The notes beneath the pieces were generated by a model. It did no database searches, was not told the origin of the DNA, and saw only the letters and a program-made list of their open reading frames with translations. Position numbers and translations under genes: made by a program. From Rhodopirellula sp. (lineage in GTDB: Bacteria > Planctomycetota > Planctomycetia > Pirellulales > Thermoguttaceae), in the NCBI GenBank assembly GCA_012728855.1, contig JAAYEH010000179.1, positions 33,954 to 97,953 on the forward strand: 64,000 nucleotides of DNA, read 5' to 3'. Shown piece by piece: positions 34,724 through 42,822 of the stretch. Position 1 is the stretch's first letter, and each line of letters begins with the position of its first letter.

Positions 34724-35287
34724 TTAACGGTCCATCGCCGGACCACCGCTCTGCTTGATTAGTTTGCCCGTCTCTCGATCCCAGACACGCGTGCGGTGCG
34801 GCAACTTGTGGTCAACCGCGTGGCATTCCGCGCAGTGTTTCTCGCCGTCGTCGGCCGCTTGTGGGCGATCGAGTCGATCGAAAAACGACTGGTGATTGAT
34901 CGCCTTGCTGCCCGGCATAAGTTCCTTGCGGGGATGGCACGTCATGCAGCGGCCGTTGATGCGGGACGACGCCCACATAATCTCCGGCGGCGTGGCATTG
35001 TTCTCGTCCGCGCTATGCTCCATCGAAATGCCGTGACAGGTCTCGCATCCCACGCCGACCTCGCGGTGAACCTCGGTAAGTTCCTCTTCCTGGTAGTTGA
35101 CGTGGCAGACGTCGCAATAGGAGTTGTCGGCCCGCTCGGGCTTCTCGCCCTTGGGAACAACAAGCCGCTCGACGGTCCATTTTTCGTCCTTGGGCGGCTT
35201 TGCTTCGTCGGAGACGGCGGCGACTGCGGCGAAGGCCACGGCGGCGACGCCGAGTGCGGCGATGCACTTCGATGGTCTGCGGATCAT
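34724..35287 (-). CDS. Periplasmic tetraheme cytochrome c
   Basis: A 187-residue exported cytochrome with signal peptide (IAALGVAAVAFAAVAAVS) and four CxxCH heme sites: CDVCH (58), CETCH (81), CMTCH (114) and CAECH (152). It lies 3 bp after the Tat-exported aldo/keto reductase on the same strand, so the two probably cooperate in a periplasmic redox reaction. No closely defined family; not NapC/NrfH-like, since there is only a cleavable signal. Confidence 0.86.
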   Translation of the reverse strand: MIRRPSKCIAALGVAAVAFAAVAAVSDEAKPPKDEKWTVERLVVPKGEKPERADNSYCDVCHVNYQEEELTEVHREVGVGCETCHGISMEHSADENNATPPEIMWASSRINGRCMTCHPRKELMPGSKAINHQSFFDRLDRPQAADDGEKHCAECHAVDHKLPHRTRVWDRETGKLIKQSGGPAMDR

Positions 35288-35290
35288 CGC

Positions 35291-36478
35291 TTACACGTAC
35301 TCCCAATCCTTGAGGAAGCGATGATGGGGTTCGAGTTTCTCCCACATCGAGGCCGTGGCGGCGTCGAGTTCGGCCTGAGTGGAGGGATCCAGTCGACCGG
35401 CCGGCACTTCCGCGCCGGCTTGCGACAGATCCTGTTCGCGGCGCTCGCGAATGGCCAACGCCATGTTTTGCACCTGCTCGACACTCGCCAGGCCGGGGAT
35501 CGGGGCGGTAATCGCGGGGTTGGTCAAGATGTAGCGGATCGTCTGGCGTGCGGTCCGGCTGTCCTTTTCGGCGTGCGGACCATCGGGCGAACCGTCGCCC
35601 TGGAAAATGGCGTTGCTGGCAAAGGGCTTGATGCCGAAAGCGCCAACGTCCATCTTCACCAAGGCGTCGAGAAAGCTGTCCTCGGGCAACTGCTTCGATT
35701 GGGCCGTGTACGGGAAGCAGCACATCTGCATCACGTCCGGGTAGGTCTCGATGAGCATTTTGGCCCATTTACGATCGTGCGTGGAGAATCCCGTGAAGCG
35801 GCAAAGGCCCTTCTTCTTGGCGATCTCCAGTGCTTTGACCATCTCGTCGACCTCCTGCTGCGTATGGAGTCCGCCGCGTTCGTAGGCCATCAGCCGCCAG
35901 CAGTCGGCATATTGAAGCCCGGTCTCCTTCAACCCTTTCTCGAACCACTCGACGAGGATTTCCGCTTTGCGGTGGTCTTTGTGCCGTAGTTCCTGTCCGC
36001 CCATCGACCAATGGATATAGACCTTCTCGCGCCGGCCTTTCAAGGCGTTGCCGTAGGCGATCGGCTCCATCGCCCCAGCGAAATCGATCGAATTGATGCC
36101 ATGCTCGATGCACGCGCTGATGGTATCGGCGCGGTTCTTGGCGAAGGCGGTCATGTCGCTCTGGCTGGCTTCGCCCATCGTCTCGCATCCGGCGAAGGCC
36201 GCCGTCGAGCGAATGATCTTGTCGACCCGCTTCCAGTGCCCACCCATCGAAACCGCGGATACCCACAGGCCCGTCTTGCCAAGCCTGCGATACTCCATCT
36301 GGGGGTTGTAGCTGCGGGTTTTTTCGATTTCTGCTTGGATCGCCTTCGTTGCAGTTTGTGGCTGGGCCGCAGCGGTAGCCCTCTGGAGCACCGGCGCCGT
36401 GGCGACTGCGGCCGAGCCCGTCGCCACACGCTCGATGAACTGCCGCCGGGAAACGTGGTTGGATTCGTGGTGTGACAC
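35291..36478 (-). CDS. Tat-exported aldo/keto reductase
   Basis: A 395-residue protein with a twin-arginine leader (HVSRRQFIERVATGSAAVAT) and an aldo/keto-reductase barrel starting MEYRRLGKTGLWVSAVSMGG. Other elements are INSIDFAGAMEP, FTGFSTHDRKW and PFASNAIF. The GTG start gives a normal Tat signal. Location in the periplasm with a multiheme cytochrome is unusual for a nicotinamide-dependent fold, but it is a recurrent planctomycete arrangement. Cofactor and substrate unknown. Confidence 0.85.
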   Translation of the reverse strand: MSHHESNHVSRRQFIERVATGSAAVATAPVLQRATAAAQPQTATKAIQAEIEKTRSYNPQMEYRRLGKTGLWVSAVSMGGHWKRVDKIIRSTAAFAGCETMGEASQSDMTAFAKNRADTISACIEHGINSIDFAGAMEPIAYGNALKGRREKVYIHWSMGGQELRHKDHRKAEILVEWFEKGLKETGLQYADCWRLMAYERGGLHTQQEVDEMVKALEIAKKKGLCRFTGFSTHDRKWAKMLIETYPDVMQMCCFPYTAQSKQLPEDSFLDALVKMDVGAFGIKPFASNAIFQGDGSPDGPHAEKDSRTARQTIRYILTNPAITAPIPGLASVEQVQNMALAIRERREQDLSQAGAEVPAGRLDPSTQAELDAATASMWEKLEPHHRFLKDWEYV

Positions 36479-36619
36479 AGTAGCCTCGCTTGAAGAAAGT
36501 CGGCGTGGGGCTTGAAGGAGGAAACTCTGACGTTCCGGAACCAAACGGGGTCGGGCTGTCCTTGGCAGCCCTTCACAGTATACTCCCACCCGACATACGT
36601 CAACAAAGATGTGCGTCTC

Positions 36620-38263
36620 CTAGATCTTCTCGATCTTCCGTTGGCACTTCGCGGGGTAATGTTCCATCCACCAGGCTTTCGCGTCGGCGTCGGTCCATTG
36701 GGCGTCGCGCTCGCATCGGGTGAGCGTTTCAGCGACGCTGTCCGCGTCGGGGAATCGGTGCTGCGGTTGTTTTTCCAGACAACGCAGAATCACTGCTTCC
36801 AGTTCGGCGGGGATCGATGGATTCAAGCGAGTCGGCGGTTCCACGGCGGAGTGGGAGTGGGCGACGATGACTTCCCACACCGTGTTGCCTACGAAAGGCG
36901 CCCGACCAGTGACCAGGTAATAGGCAACTGCCCCCAGGGAGTAGATGTCGCTGCGGGCATCGAGCTTGTCATACGCCTCAGCTTGCTCAGGACACATGTA
37001 CAGCGGCGAACCGCTGAAGGTGCCTTCCTGGGTGAGCTTCATGTCGCCCGCGGCAAACTGCTCGCGGACCAGTCCGAAGTCCAAGAGCTTGGCAACATCG
37101 TAAACGCCGCCTCGCTCGGCGGCAAAGATATTGGCCGGCTTGATGTCGCGATGGATAAGCCCTTTCGAGTGCGCTTCGCCGAGCGCGTTACATGCCTGGC
37201 GGAGGAAGTGTACGGCCCGCGCCGGGGGCAACGGCCCGTGATTTTGAACGAGCTGCTCGAGGCTCAGTCCCGGTAGAAGCTCCATCGCGTAATAGAAGGT
37301 TCCGTCTTCGGCACGGCCGTAGTCGAAGATCTCGACGGTGTTCCAGTGCGTCAGCCGCGCGGTGGCCTGGACCTCTCGCTCGAAGCGAGCGAGCGTGGCC
37401 GGATCGTTCGACTTGCTCGGATGGATCAACTTGATCGCACAGGGACGTTTTAGGAGTTGGTGTTCCGCCTCGTGGACCTCGCCCATCCCTCCGGCGCCGA
37501 GTTTGCGTATCAGCCGATACTGGCCCAACTGGCGGTTCTTGAAGGCCTCGCGACGGATGGCGTGAATCACGTAGGCGCCATAGGTCGCCACGGCCGCTGC
37601 GACGAAAGGCATGGGAAAGCCCGACCCGACATTGTCCGCTGCCAGAGCTTCCGAAACGGCGGGAAACTGCATTCGGAGCAAGAAGATGAGCAGGTAGGGG
37701 AGCGAGGCGACGACCAGGAGCACGGCGAGGGCCCGCCGCCACGGGTTGGGCATCAGGATGCCGTAGAGCAAGATCAGAACGCTCCAGACGCCCAGGTATT
37801 GATATTCGGTCGCCACGGCGGAAACGGCGTCGCCGGCCCGCGAGAATTCGACCAGACGAGCGCCCATCATGAGAATGACCTGGGCGCAGACGGCCCCAAA
37901 GACGGCCAACTCCCAGTAGCGAAGCTGCGTCAGCGGCAGGCCCGGCCGAGCCCGCAGGTGCAGATAGCTCGCGGCCACCGCCGCCAGGATTACGGCCCGC
38001 AGGACCGGCAAAGGGGAGTAGGTTGCGAAGAGACTACTGACAAGCGCCAAAGCCATGATCGCCGCCAGGACGAGGCTGGCGGCCGTCAGGCGGTTCTGCA
38101 ACAGGCGGGCAGTTTCGTCGGCAAACTGTGGGCGGTCGCCCTTGACCAGCCCCACCTTCATTTGCGACACGTCGTGGCTCGGATGAGCATCGGCCGGGGG
38201 CTGTTCTCCGGAGAAATGCAGCGACGTCGCCTCCAGGTCAGCCGCGGGATTGGGGTCGCTCAC
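36620..38263 (-). CDS. Membrane Ser/Thr protein kinase with N-terminal membrane domain
   Basis: A 547-residue kinase in which the membrane domain comes first. Several hydrophobic helices span residues 50-245, and the kinase domain follows (about 258-530). Visible motifs: P-loop KLGAGGMGEVHEAEH, catalytic Lys in CAIKLI, HRDIKPANIF, LDFGLV, and GSPLYMCPEQ in place of APE. The GTG start is 2 bp after the SHD1 gene stop with AGGAG upstream, so the two are co-translated. Reversed order relative to typical PknB (kinase first) is notable. Confidence 0.9.
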   Translation of the reverse strand: MSDPNPAADLEATSLHFSGEQPPADAHPSHDVSQMKVGLVKGDRPQFADETARLLQNRLTAASLVLAAIMALALVSSLFATYSPLPVLRAVILAAVAASYLHLRARPGLPLTQLRYWELAVFGAVCAQVILMMGARLVEFSRAGDAVSAVATEYQYLGVWSVLILLYGILMPNPWRRALAVLLVVASLPYLLIFLLRMQFPAVSEALAADNVGSGFPMPFVAAAVATYGAYVIHAIRREAFKNRQLGQYRLIRKLGAGGMGEVHEAEHQLLKRPCAIKLIHPSKSNDPATLARFEREVQATARLTHWNTVEIFDYGRAEDGTFYYAMELLPGLSLEQLVQNHGPLPPARAVHFLRQACNALGEAHSKGLIHRDIKPANIFAAERGGVYDVAKLLDFGLVREQFAAGDMKLTQEGTFSGSPLYMCPEQAEAYDKLDARSDIYSLGAVAYYLVTGRAPFVGNTVWEVIVAHSHSAVEPPTRLNPSIPAELEAVILRCLEKQPQHRFPDADSVAETLTRCERDAQWTDADAKAWWMEHYPAKCQRKIEKI

Positions 38264-38265
38264 GG

Positions 38266-39186
38266 TCAGTTTCTCCTGCGAATCTTCCGAACGGCGCCGG
38301 GCGCATACTGGGGATTCTGTACGGCGGCCGCCTGTTTGGCAGCCATGCTGTTGCGGGCCGGAACGACGACGCTCCTCGGCCCGCCGGCGACCCCCGGCCT
38401 CGGAAGCATCTGAACTTCCCAAAGGTCGAGCCAGTCCTGAGCTGCTTGCCACATGGCAATCTGCTGGCTGACCATGCGGTCTTGTTGATAAGCCCACGCG
38501 TGCGACTGAAGGAGGAAATTCTGACGTTCGAGTTCCATCTGGTTGTTCGCGTTGGCGGCGGCAAGCCACGCCTCCCATCCGGATTTGAGTACCTTAAGAT
38601 CGTCTTCGGAGAAGAAAAAGAAGGGAATGCCGTAGAGATCGCCGTTTTCCAGCTCAAAGCGAACGCCTTCCAGCGTATAACGCCTGGTCTCGCCTCGCTG
38701 CCGTACAACCCACTCGTTGAGCGACCTTGCATCGCTGAGCGTCGTTCCTTCAAAGTGATTGATGATCTGCGGGAGAATCCACTGGTACAGTTGCGGCAAG
38801 TTCTCGAAAAGGCGATCGTTCACGTAGATCTTGCCTCGGCGTCGCTCGATTGCCAGTTCCTTTCGCCCGAAATCGATCACGCGGCCGACCGCTTTCTTGC
38901 CGCCGCGGAACGTCCATGTCTGCATTTGATCGGCCGCCTGACGGACGACCTGTGCCGCGTCCTTTGATTGGACGTACTCGCGATCCTCCGCAGACAGCTT
39001 TTCCAGCGGCACCGCCACCAGATCGCGGTCCGCTTTCTTGAGCACGGCCAATTCGTCATTGAAGGCAATGAGATCCGCGTCAACCGTATACTGCCCGCTC
39101 GAATCGGTCCACTCCCGCGACTCGGCGGTCGACGCCAGGCAAATGCACAAGATCGCAAGCAACAACTTCATCGGCATTGAAGGCAT
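38266..39186 (-). CDS. Secreted SHD1-domain protein
   Basis: A 306-residue exported protein with signal peptide (LLLAILCICLASTAES) followed by an SHD1-like domain: REWTDSSGQYTVDADLIAFN, then VAVPLEKLSAEDREYV. A long helical middle and a basic Pro-rich C-terminus follow. SHD1 modules (R-x-WTDxxGxF) are common in planctomycetes and may bind modified or short peptide motifs. Start chosen at the ATG with GAGGAGG upstream. In an operon with the membrane kinase. Confidence 0.82.
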   Translation of the reverse strand: MPSMPMKLLLAILCICLASTAESREWTDSSGQYTVDADLIAFNDELAVLKKADRDLVAVPLEKLSAEDREYVQSKDAAQVVRQAADQMQTWTFRGGKKAVGRVIDFGRKELAIERRRGKIYVNDRLFENLPQLYQWILPQIINHFEGTTLSDARSLNEWVVRQRGETRRYTLEGVRFELENGDLYGIPFFFFSEDDLKVLKSGWEAWLAAANANNQMELERQNFLLQSHAWAYQQDRMVSQQIAMWQAAQDWLDLWEVQMLPRPGVAGGPRSVVVPARNSMAAKQAAAVQNPQYAPGAVRKIRRRN

Positions 39187-39407
39187 CGGATCCTCCTCTT
39201 TCTCACAAGGCAAGAAACACTCCCTCTTCGCGACATCTCACGAGTTGGGCACAGATGATTCCATATTGCAGAAGTTTAGCTGTGGAGTCAACCGCGGGGG
39301 ATTCGACGTTCTCCTCGGCAGGTACGCGAGAACATTGCCCTTCTTCTGGCAAGTAGGCAGCCCGCCGGGAGAAAGCGGCAGGCCGCTACCCAACAGGCGG
39401 CGGACTG

Positions 39408-40136
39408 TTGGAGTCGGCCGCAAAACTGCGAGAGCAACTTCTGACAGTACGAGAGCAGTTTGATCCTGAATGCCAAGACGAAGCGATGTCTCGTATGGTC
39501 TTGGTTGGCCACAGCATGGGCGGCCTGATTGCCCGGCTCCAGGTAACGTATTCCTACGACGTGCTCTGGCGACATGCGGCCAAAAAACCGTTGCAGGCTG
39601 TTCGTGCCACCCCGTCCATGCGCGAACGCCTGGAACGCGACTTCTTCTTCGACCCTTCGCCTCTTGTGGCGCGAGTTGTGTTTATCGGCACACCGCATCA
39701 GGGCGCAACGATGGCGCGCGGGCTGGTGGGTCGATTGGCATCGAGCCTGGCGCGCCCCTTCGGCTCCGAAAAGGGCCAGTTTCGGCAACTGATCGACCAG
39801 AACCGCGACATCTTCTACGACTACCTCTGGAACTCGCCACCGACGAGCATCGATCTCTTGGAGCCTGAGAATCCCCTGGCGCAGGCATTGTCGCAGATGC
39901 CCTTTCGTCATGGCGTGCGATTGCATTCCATTGTTGGCACGGGCGGAACGATGCTTCTTGGCGAATCCGGCGACGGCGTGGTGCCGGTTTCCAGCGCTCG
40001 GTTGGGAAATGTTTCCAGCGAACTGCTCGTGCCGGTGCGCCACGAGAAACTGCACCACAGCCCCGCCACGATCGCGGAACTGACGCGAATCCTGCGGGAT
40101 CACGCCGTCGAAAGCAACAGTGGTTCAGTGCGCTGA
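39408..40136 (+). pseudogene. Alpha/beta-hydrolase (lipase/esterase), N-terminally truncated
   Basis: The C-terminal part of a lipase-like hydrolase: nucleophile elbow LVGHSMGGLIARLQV, then RVVFIGTPHQGATMARG, DGVVPVSSARL and the His in VRHEKLHHSP. Relatives have a further 200 or more residues in front. In-frame homology begins upstream of the nominal TTG at RYPTGGGLLESAAKL (about 39378), with no start codon or signal sequence. The 220 bp upstream (39187-39407) contain no intact gene. I read this as a 5' deletion; a short cytosolic product is possible but unlikely. Confidence 0.68.
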
Positions 40137-40205
40137 CGAACCGTCGATTCTCCAAAACCTCGATTGCCGGCATTTCTGCCGAACGAATCAGGCCCCGCCG
40201 GCCGG

Positions 40206-40730
40206 CTACGAGCCGGCCGGGTGATACCGACCATTCTGCACGCCCCACTGTTTTCCATGGGTATGGCCGACGGGGATATACTTGTCACCGTAGCGTTCCC
40301 AGAGGCGGCCTGTTTCCGCGTCGTAGATCTTCGCCAGGATTCTTACGCCGGCCACCTCCCAGCGGCCGTCGCTTTTCAGGCGCAAGAAGACCTTGCCGCC
40401 GGTTCGATAGTAATCGTCGGCGACGCCGGGCAAGTCGCGGAGCCGCTGCTGTTTCTCTTCTTCCGTGGCTCGGACATCCAGACGCAGGGCTTCCTGCGTC
40501 GTCCCCTCCCCCATGGCGTGCCAAAAAGTTCCGTCGTTCTGGAAATAGCTCCACGCCCGGCGATTCAGCCGCGGATTGAAATGGTTGTAGATGCAACCGG
40601 CCCGCAACTCCGCGCGGGCGATCGGAACCATCTCGTCGGACAGCGGATCGTAGCGATAGACGGTCGTCGTGTCGTTTGCCGGGGGAGCCGCCAACGGCAC
40701 AAGAAGCAGCACAAGGGTGCGGGCAAGCAT
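40206..40730 (-). CDS. Secreted protein of unknown function
   Basis: A 174-residue exported protein. A signal peptide (LARTLVLLLVPLAAPPA) precedes RYDPLSDEMVPIARAELRAG and a mixed domain with VFLRLKSDGRWEVAGVRILA and WERYGDKYIPVGHTHG. GAGGAG seven bases before the second in-frame ATG selects this start. It is 17 bp downstream of the large gene at 40748 on the same strand. No family recognised. Confidence 0.7.
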   Translation of the reverse strand: MLARTLVLLLVPLAAPPANDTTTVYRYDPLSDEMVPIARAELRAGCIYNHFNPRLNRRAWSYFQNDGTFWHAMGEGTTQEALRLDVRATEEEKQQRLRDLPGVADDYYRTGGKVFLRLKSDGRWEVAGVRILAKIYDAETGRLWERYGDKYIPVGHTHGKQWGVQNGRYHPAGS

Positions 40731-40747
40731 GAACAATCTCCTCGCGC

Positions 40748-42277
40748 TCAAAACTCGATCTGGTAACGCTCGGTCATTTTCCGCCGCATGTCTGCGGTTT
40801 TCTGAATCAGATCGGCGCGGATCGCTTGGACGTCGGTCGCCATCACGCCTCGTTCCTGGGAACGAATCTGGCGTTTTACGGTCCCGACGGCCTTAAACTC
40901 GGCGCGCGCCGCGTCACGTGGGCTGTAACGGCCGTAACCGTAGCCGTAGCCGTAGCCGTAACCATAGCCGTCGTAGCCCGTGTCGTTCCCTACAGCGGAA
41001 CTCGCCTGCGACTCGCGGACGTTGGAGCGGATGCCCATGGTCCGTACGGATCCGGCCGCCGCTCGGAGTTGTTCGGCCACGTCGGCGCTGTAGTCGAGCA
41101 ATTCCTCATCGACGTTGAGAATGGGAAGTCGCTCGATTTTCTTGGCGTATTTGTCGAACCACAACTTGGTTTGCGAGAGGGTCTTGGAATCGCGCATGTC
41201 CTTTTTCAGATCGTCGGCCATGCCCGTGACCGCGTGGAAGTGCTCCAACGAGGCTTGCGCTTTCGATTTGGGTTCACTGGGGCTGGCATCCTTGGCGACG
41301 CTGTGGGACGGAGCGGGCGAATTGAAGAGGCTGAAGATGCGCCGCAGTCCGTCCGGAGTGAGATTCCCCTGAAGTGAAATCGTCGCGCCCTTGACCTCGG
41401 CTTGCCATCCGTCAAGTTCATCGAGCTTGGCCCCGCCATCGGCCAGGGCTTCCAACAAGAGCGGCTTGGCGAACGCCGCCATCGGCTCGGTGCTTTCACC
41501 GAAATCGACCGAGATCTTGCCGAACATCGGCGAACTGGTACGGATTCCCACGCGAATGCCTCGAAGGCCTTGGAGCAGCGGGGCCAGCGATCGCAGATCG
41601 GTCTGCCATTGCTTGAGAGACTCCTCTTTGGTTTTCAGGTACTTCACGACCCGTTCCAGCGGAAAGACACCGTCCAAGTCGATGGCCATAATGATCTCGG
41701 TTCCCGCTTCGTCCGAATAAACCGCGGCCTTCTGAAGGTACGGCGACAGCGGGATTCGCGAGGCCGCTTGGGTCTCTCGAACCCATCGCACGACGGCCTG
41801 ACGGTTGGCGGGGGCCATCGCGCCCAGCGTCTGCGGATTGAACTGGACGATGCACGTGTCGTTCGCGAGAGCCACGGCCGGCAGGCTCTCGATCGTGTCG
41901 GGAGTTCCACCTCTCAGTTTGAGGATCTGATCCATCGATAGCGGTTTGGCGACATCCACGATGGCCACTTCCCATGCCGGCTCCATCAACTCAAAATCGA
42001 GTTGCGATGCCAGCACGAAACGCGTCGCCTGCGGCGGCACGCGGCTAATCCCCGATTGAAACGCCTGCTCGACCCGCTTGTCCCAGCCCAACTCGACGCC
42101 CAAAGGGCTCGCCTTGGCTTTCTCCATGTTCAGGATCACCACGGCATTGGCCGACGCGGGAACGCGAGCGACCAGTTCGGCGAACTGCTCCGAAGCGGTG
42201 ACTGGGGCCGTCCCCGCAACGAACAGCACGGCCAACGCCACGAGACAACAAGAACCATTTGAAATGACTCGCTTCAT
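40748..42277 (-). CDS. Large secreted protein with Gly-Tyr repeat, unknown function
   Basis: A 509-residue exported protein with signal peptide (CCLVALAVLFVAGTAPVTA). The N-terminal domain resembles DUF3352-like secreted proteins (VPASANAVVILNMEKAKASP, RPVVLASQ-like region). A low-complexity run DGYGYGYGYGYGYGRYS (residues 449-465) divides the body from a charged helical end. GGGGGTGTT precedes the ATG. The repeat is encoded by imperfect 6-bp units, hence prone to length change. Function unknown; surface or periplasmic location inferred. Confidence 0.75.
   Translation of the reverse strand: MKRVISNGSCCLVALAVLFVAGTAPVTASEQFAELVARVPASANAVVILNMEKAKASPLGVELGWDKRVEQAFQSGISRVPPQATRFVLASQLDFELMEPAWEVAIVDVAKPLSMDQILKLRGGTPDTIESLPAVALANDTCIVQFNPQTLGAMAPANRQAVVRWVRETQAASRIPLSPYLQKAAVYSDEAGTEIIMAIDLDGVFPLERVVKYLKTKEESLKQWQTDLRSLAPLLQGLRGIRVGIRTSSPMFGKISVDFGESTEPMAAFAKPLLLEALADGGAKLDELDGWQAEVKGATISLQGNLTPDGLRRIFSLFNSPAPSHSVAKDASPSEPKSKAQASLEHFHAVTGMADDLKKDMRDSKTLSQTKLWFDKYAKKIERLPILNVDEELLDYSADVAEQLRAAAGSVRTMGIRSNVRESQASSAVGNDTGYDGYGYGYGYGYGYGRYSPRDAARAEFKAVGTVKRQIRSQERGVMATDVQAIRADLIQKTADMRRKMTERYQIEF
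40930..40979. repeat. Hexanucleotide microsatellite coding Gly-Tyr
   Basis: About eight tandem copies of a cgtagc/cgtaac unit (minus strand GGCTAC / GGTTAC) inside the 40748 gene. Each copy adds Gly-Tyr, so copy-number change would keep the frame. Confidence 0.8.
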
Positions 42278-42720
42278 AACACCCCCCCATTGGTCTAACG
42301 GACTGGCGGTTTGCCAAGACATCGGCACGCTTTTATCAGTACTAGCATACTAGTCAAACCGACGTTGGCCGTGCAACGGTACAGCTTCAAAATGAATTCT
42401 TGTCCGCTGTTCTGGCACGCCCGGTTTCGCTTGTTTTGTTCCGGTGCGACAGGATCCTTCCACAGCCTAGCCGTGATGGTCAGGTCAAAGCCTCGCGCCG
42501 TTTCTCCTCCGGTGCCAAGAAACGAGATTGCGAAGGTTCCATCGAGTCACTGGGCAAGACGCACAGGGCAAGACGCACACCGCAGATCAATCGGCGTCCG
42601 AGTGATCGCAAGCGATGTGCCAAAGCGAATCCGCACAAGAGCACGCGATGCTAAATCTTTTGTCGACAGTGGTTTGTGCATCTGGCGACACTCGGAAGAC
42701 GAACGGGGCGCCGGGTCGGT
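42278..42720. other. 443-bp intergenic region upstream of the sigma-54 regulator
   Basis: No gene is supported. It contains a 14-base direct repeat in tandem (gggcaagacgcaca at 42552-42565 and 42566-42579) and the promoters of two divergent genes. The palindromic site at 42721 lies at its right edge. Confidence 0.55.
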
Positions 42721-42740
42721 ATCTCCAAAATTTTGGAGAT
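42721..42740. promoter_or_regulatory. Perfect 20-bp palindromic operator (CTCC-N8-GGAG)
   Basis: atctccaaaa and ttttggagat are exact complements with no spacer. The inner pattern CTCC-N8-GGAG recurs at 45332-45347 upstream of the RND operon promoter. TATAAT at 42769-42774 lies 28 bp downstream, so the palindrome sits around the -35 region of a sigma-70-type promoter, suitable for autorepression by the regulator encoded 82 bp downstream. Confidence 0.78.
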
Positions 42741-42822
42741 TGGATGAATGCCTACTGGCAAGGATGGGTATAATCAGGGCCGAACGAACGAGCGTAACGC
42801 CAGTTGTGAAAGAGACGCGTCT

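Noticed and set aside
40930..40979. Tandem repeats as a CRISPR array
   Set aside because: Six-base units without spacers, inside a coding frame. No CRISPR array seen anywhere in the window.
42721..42740. Palindrome as a transcription terminator
   Set aside because: No T-run follows, it precedes a gene, and the same pattern appears as enhancer-like sites at 45332.
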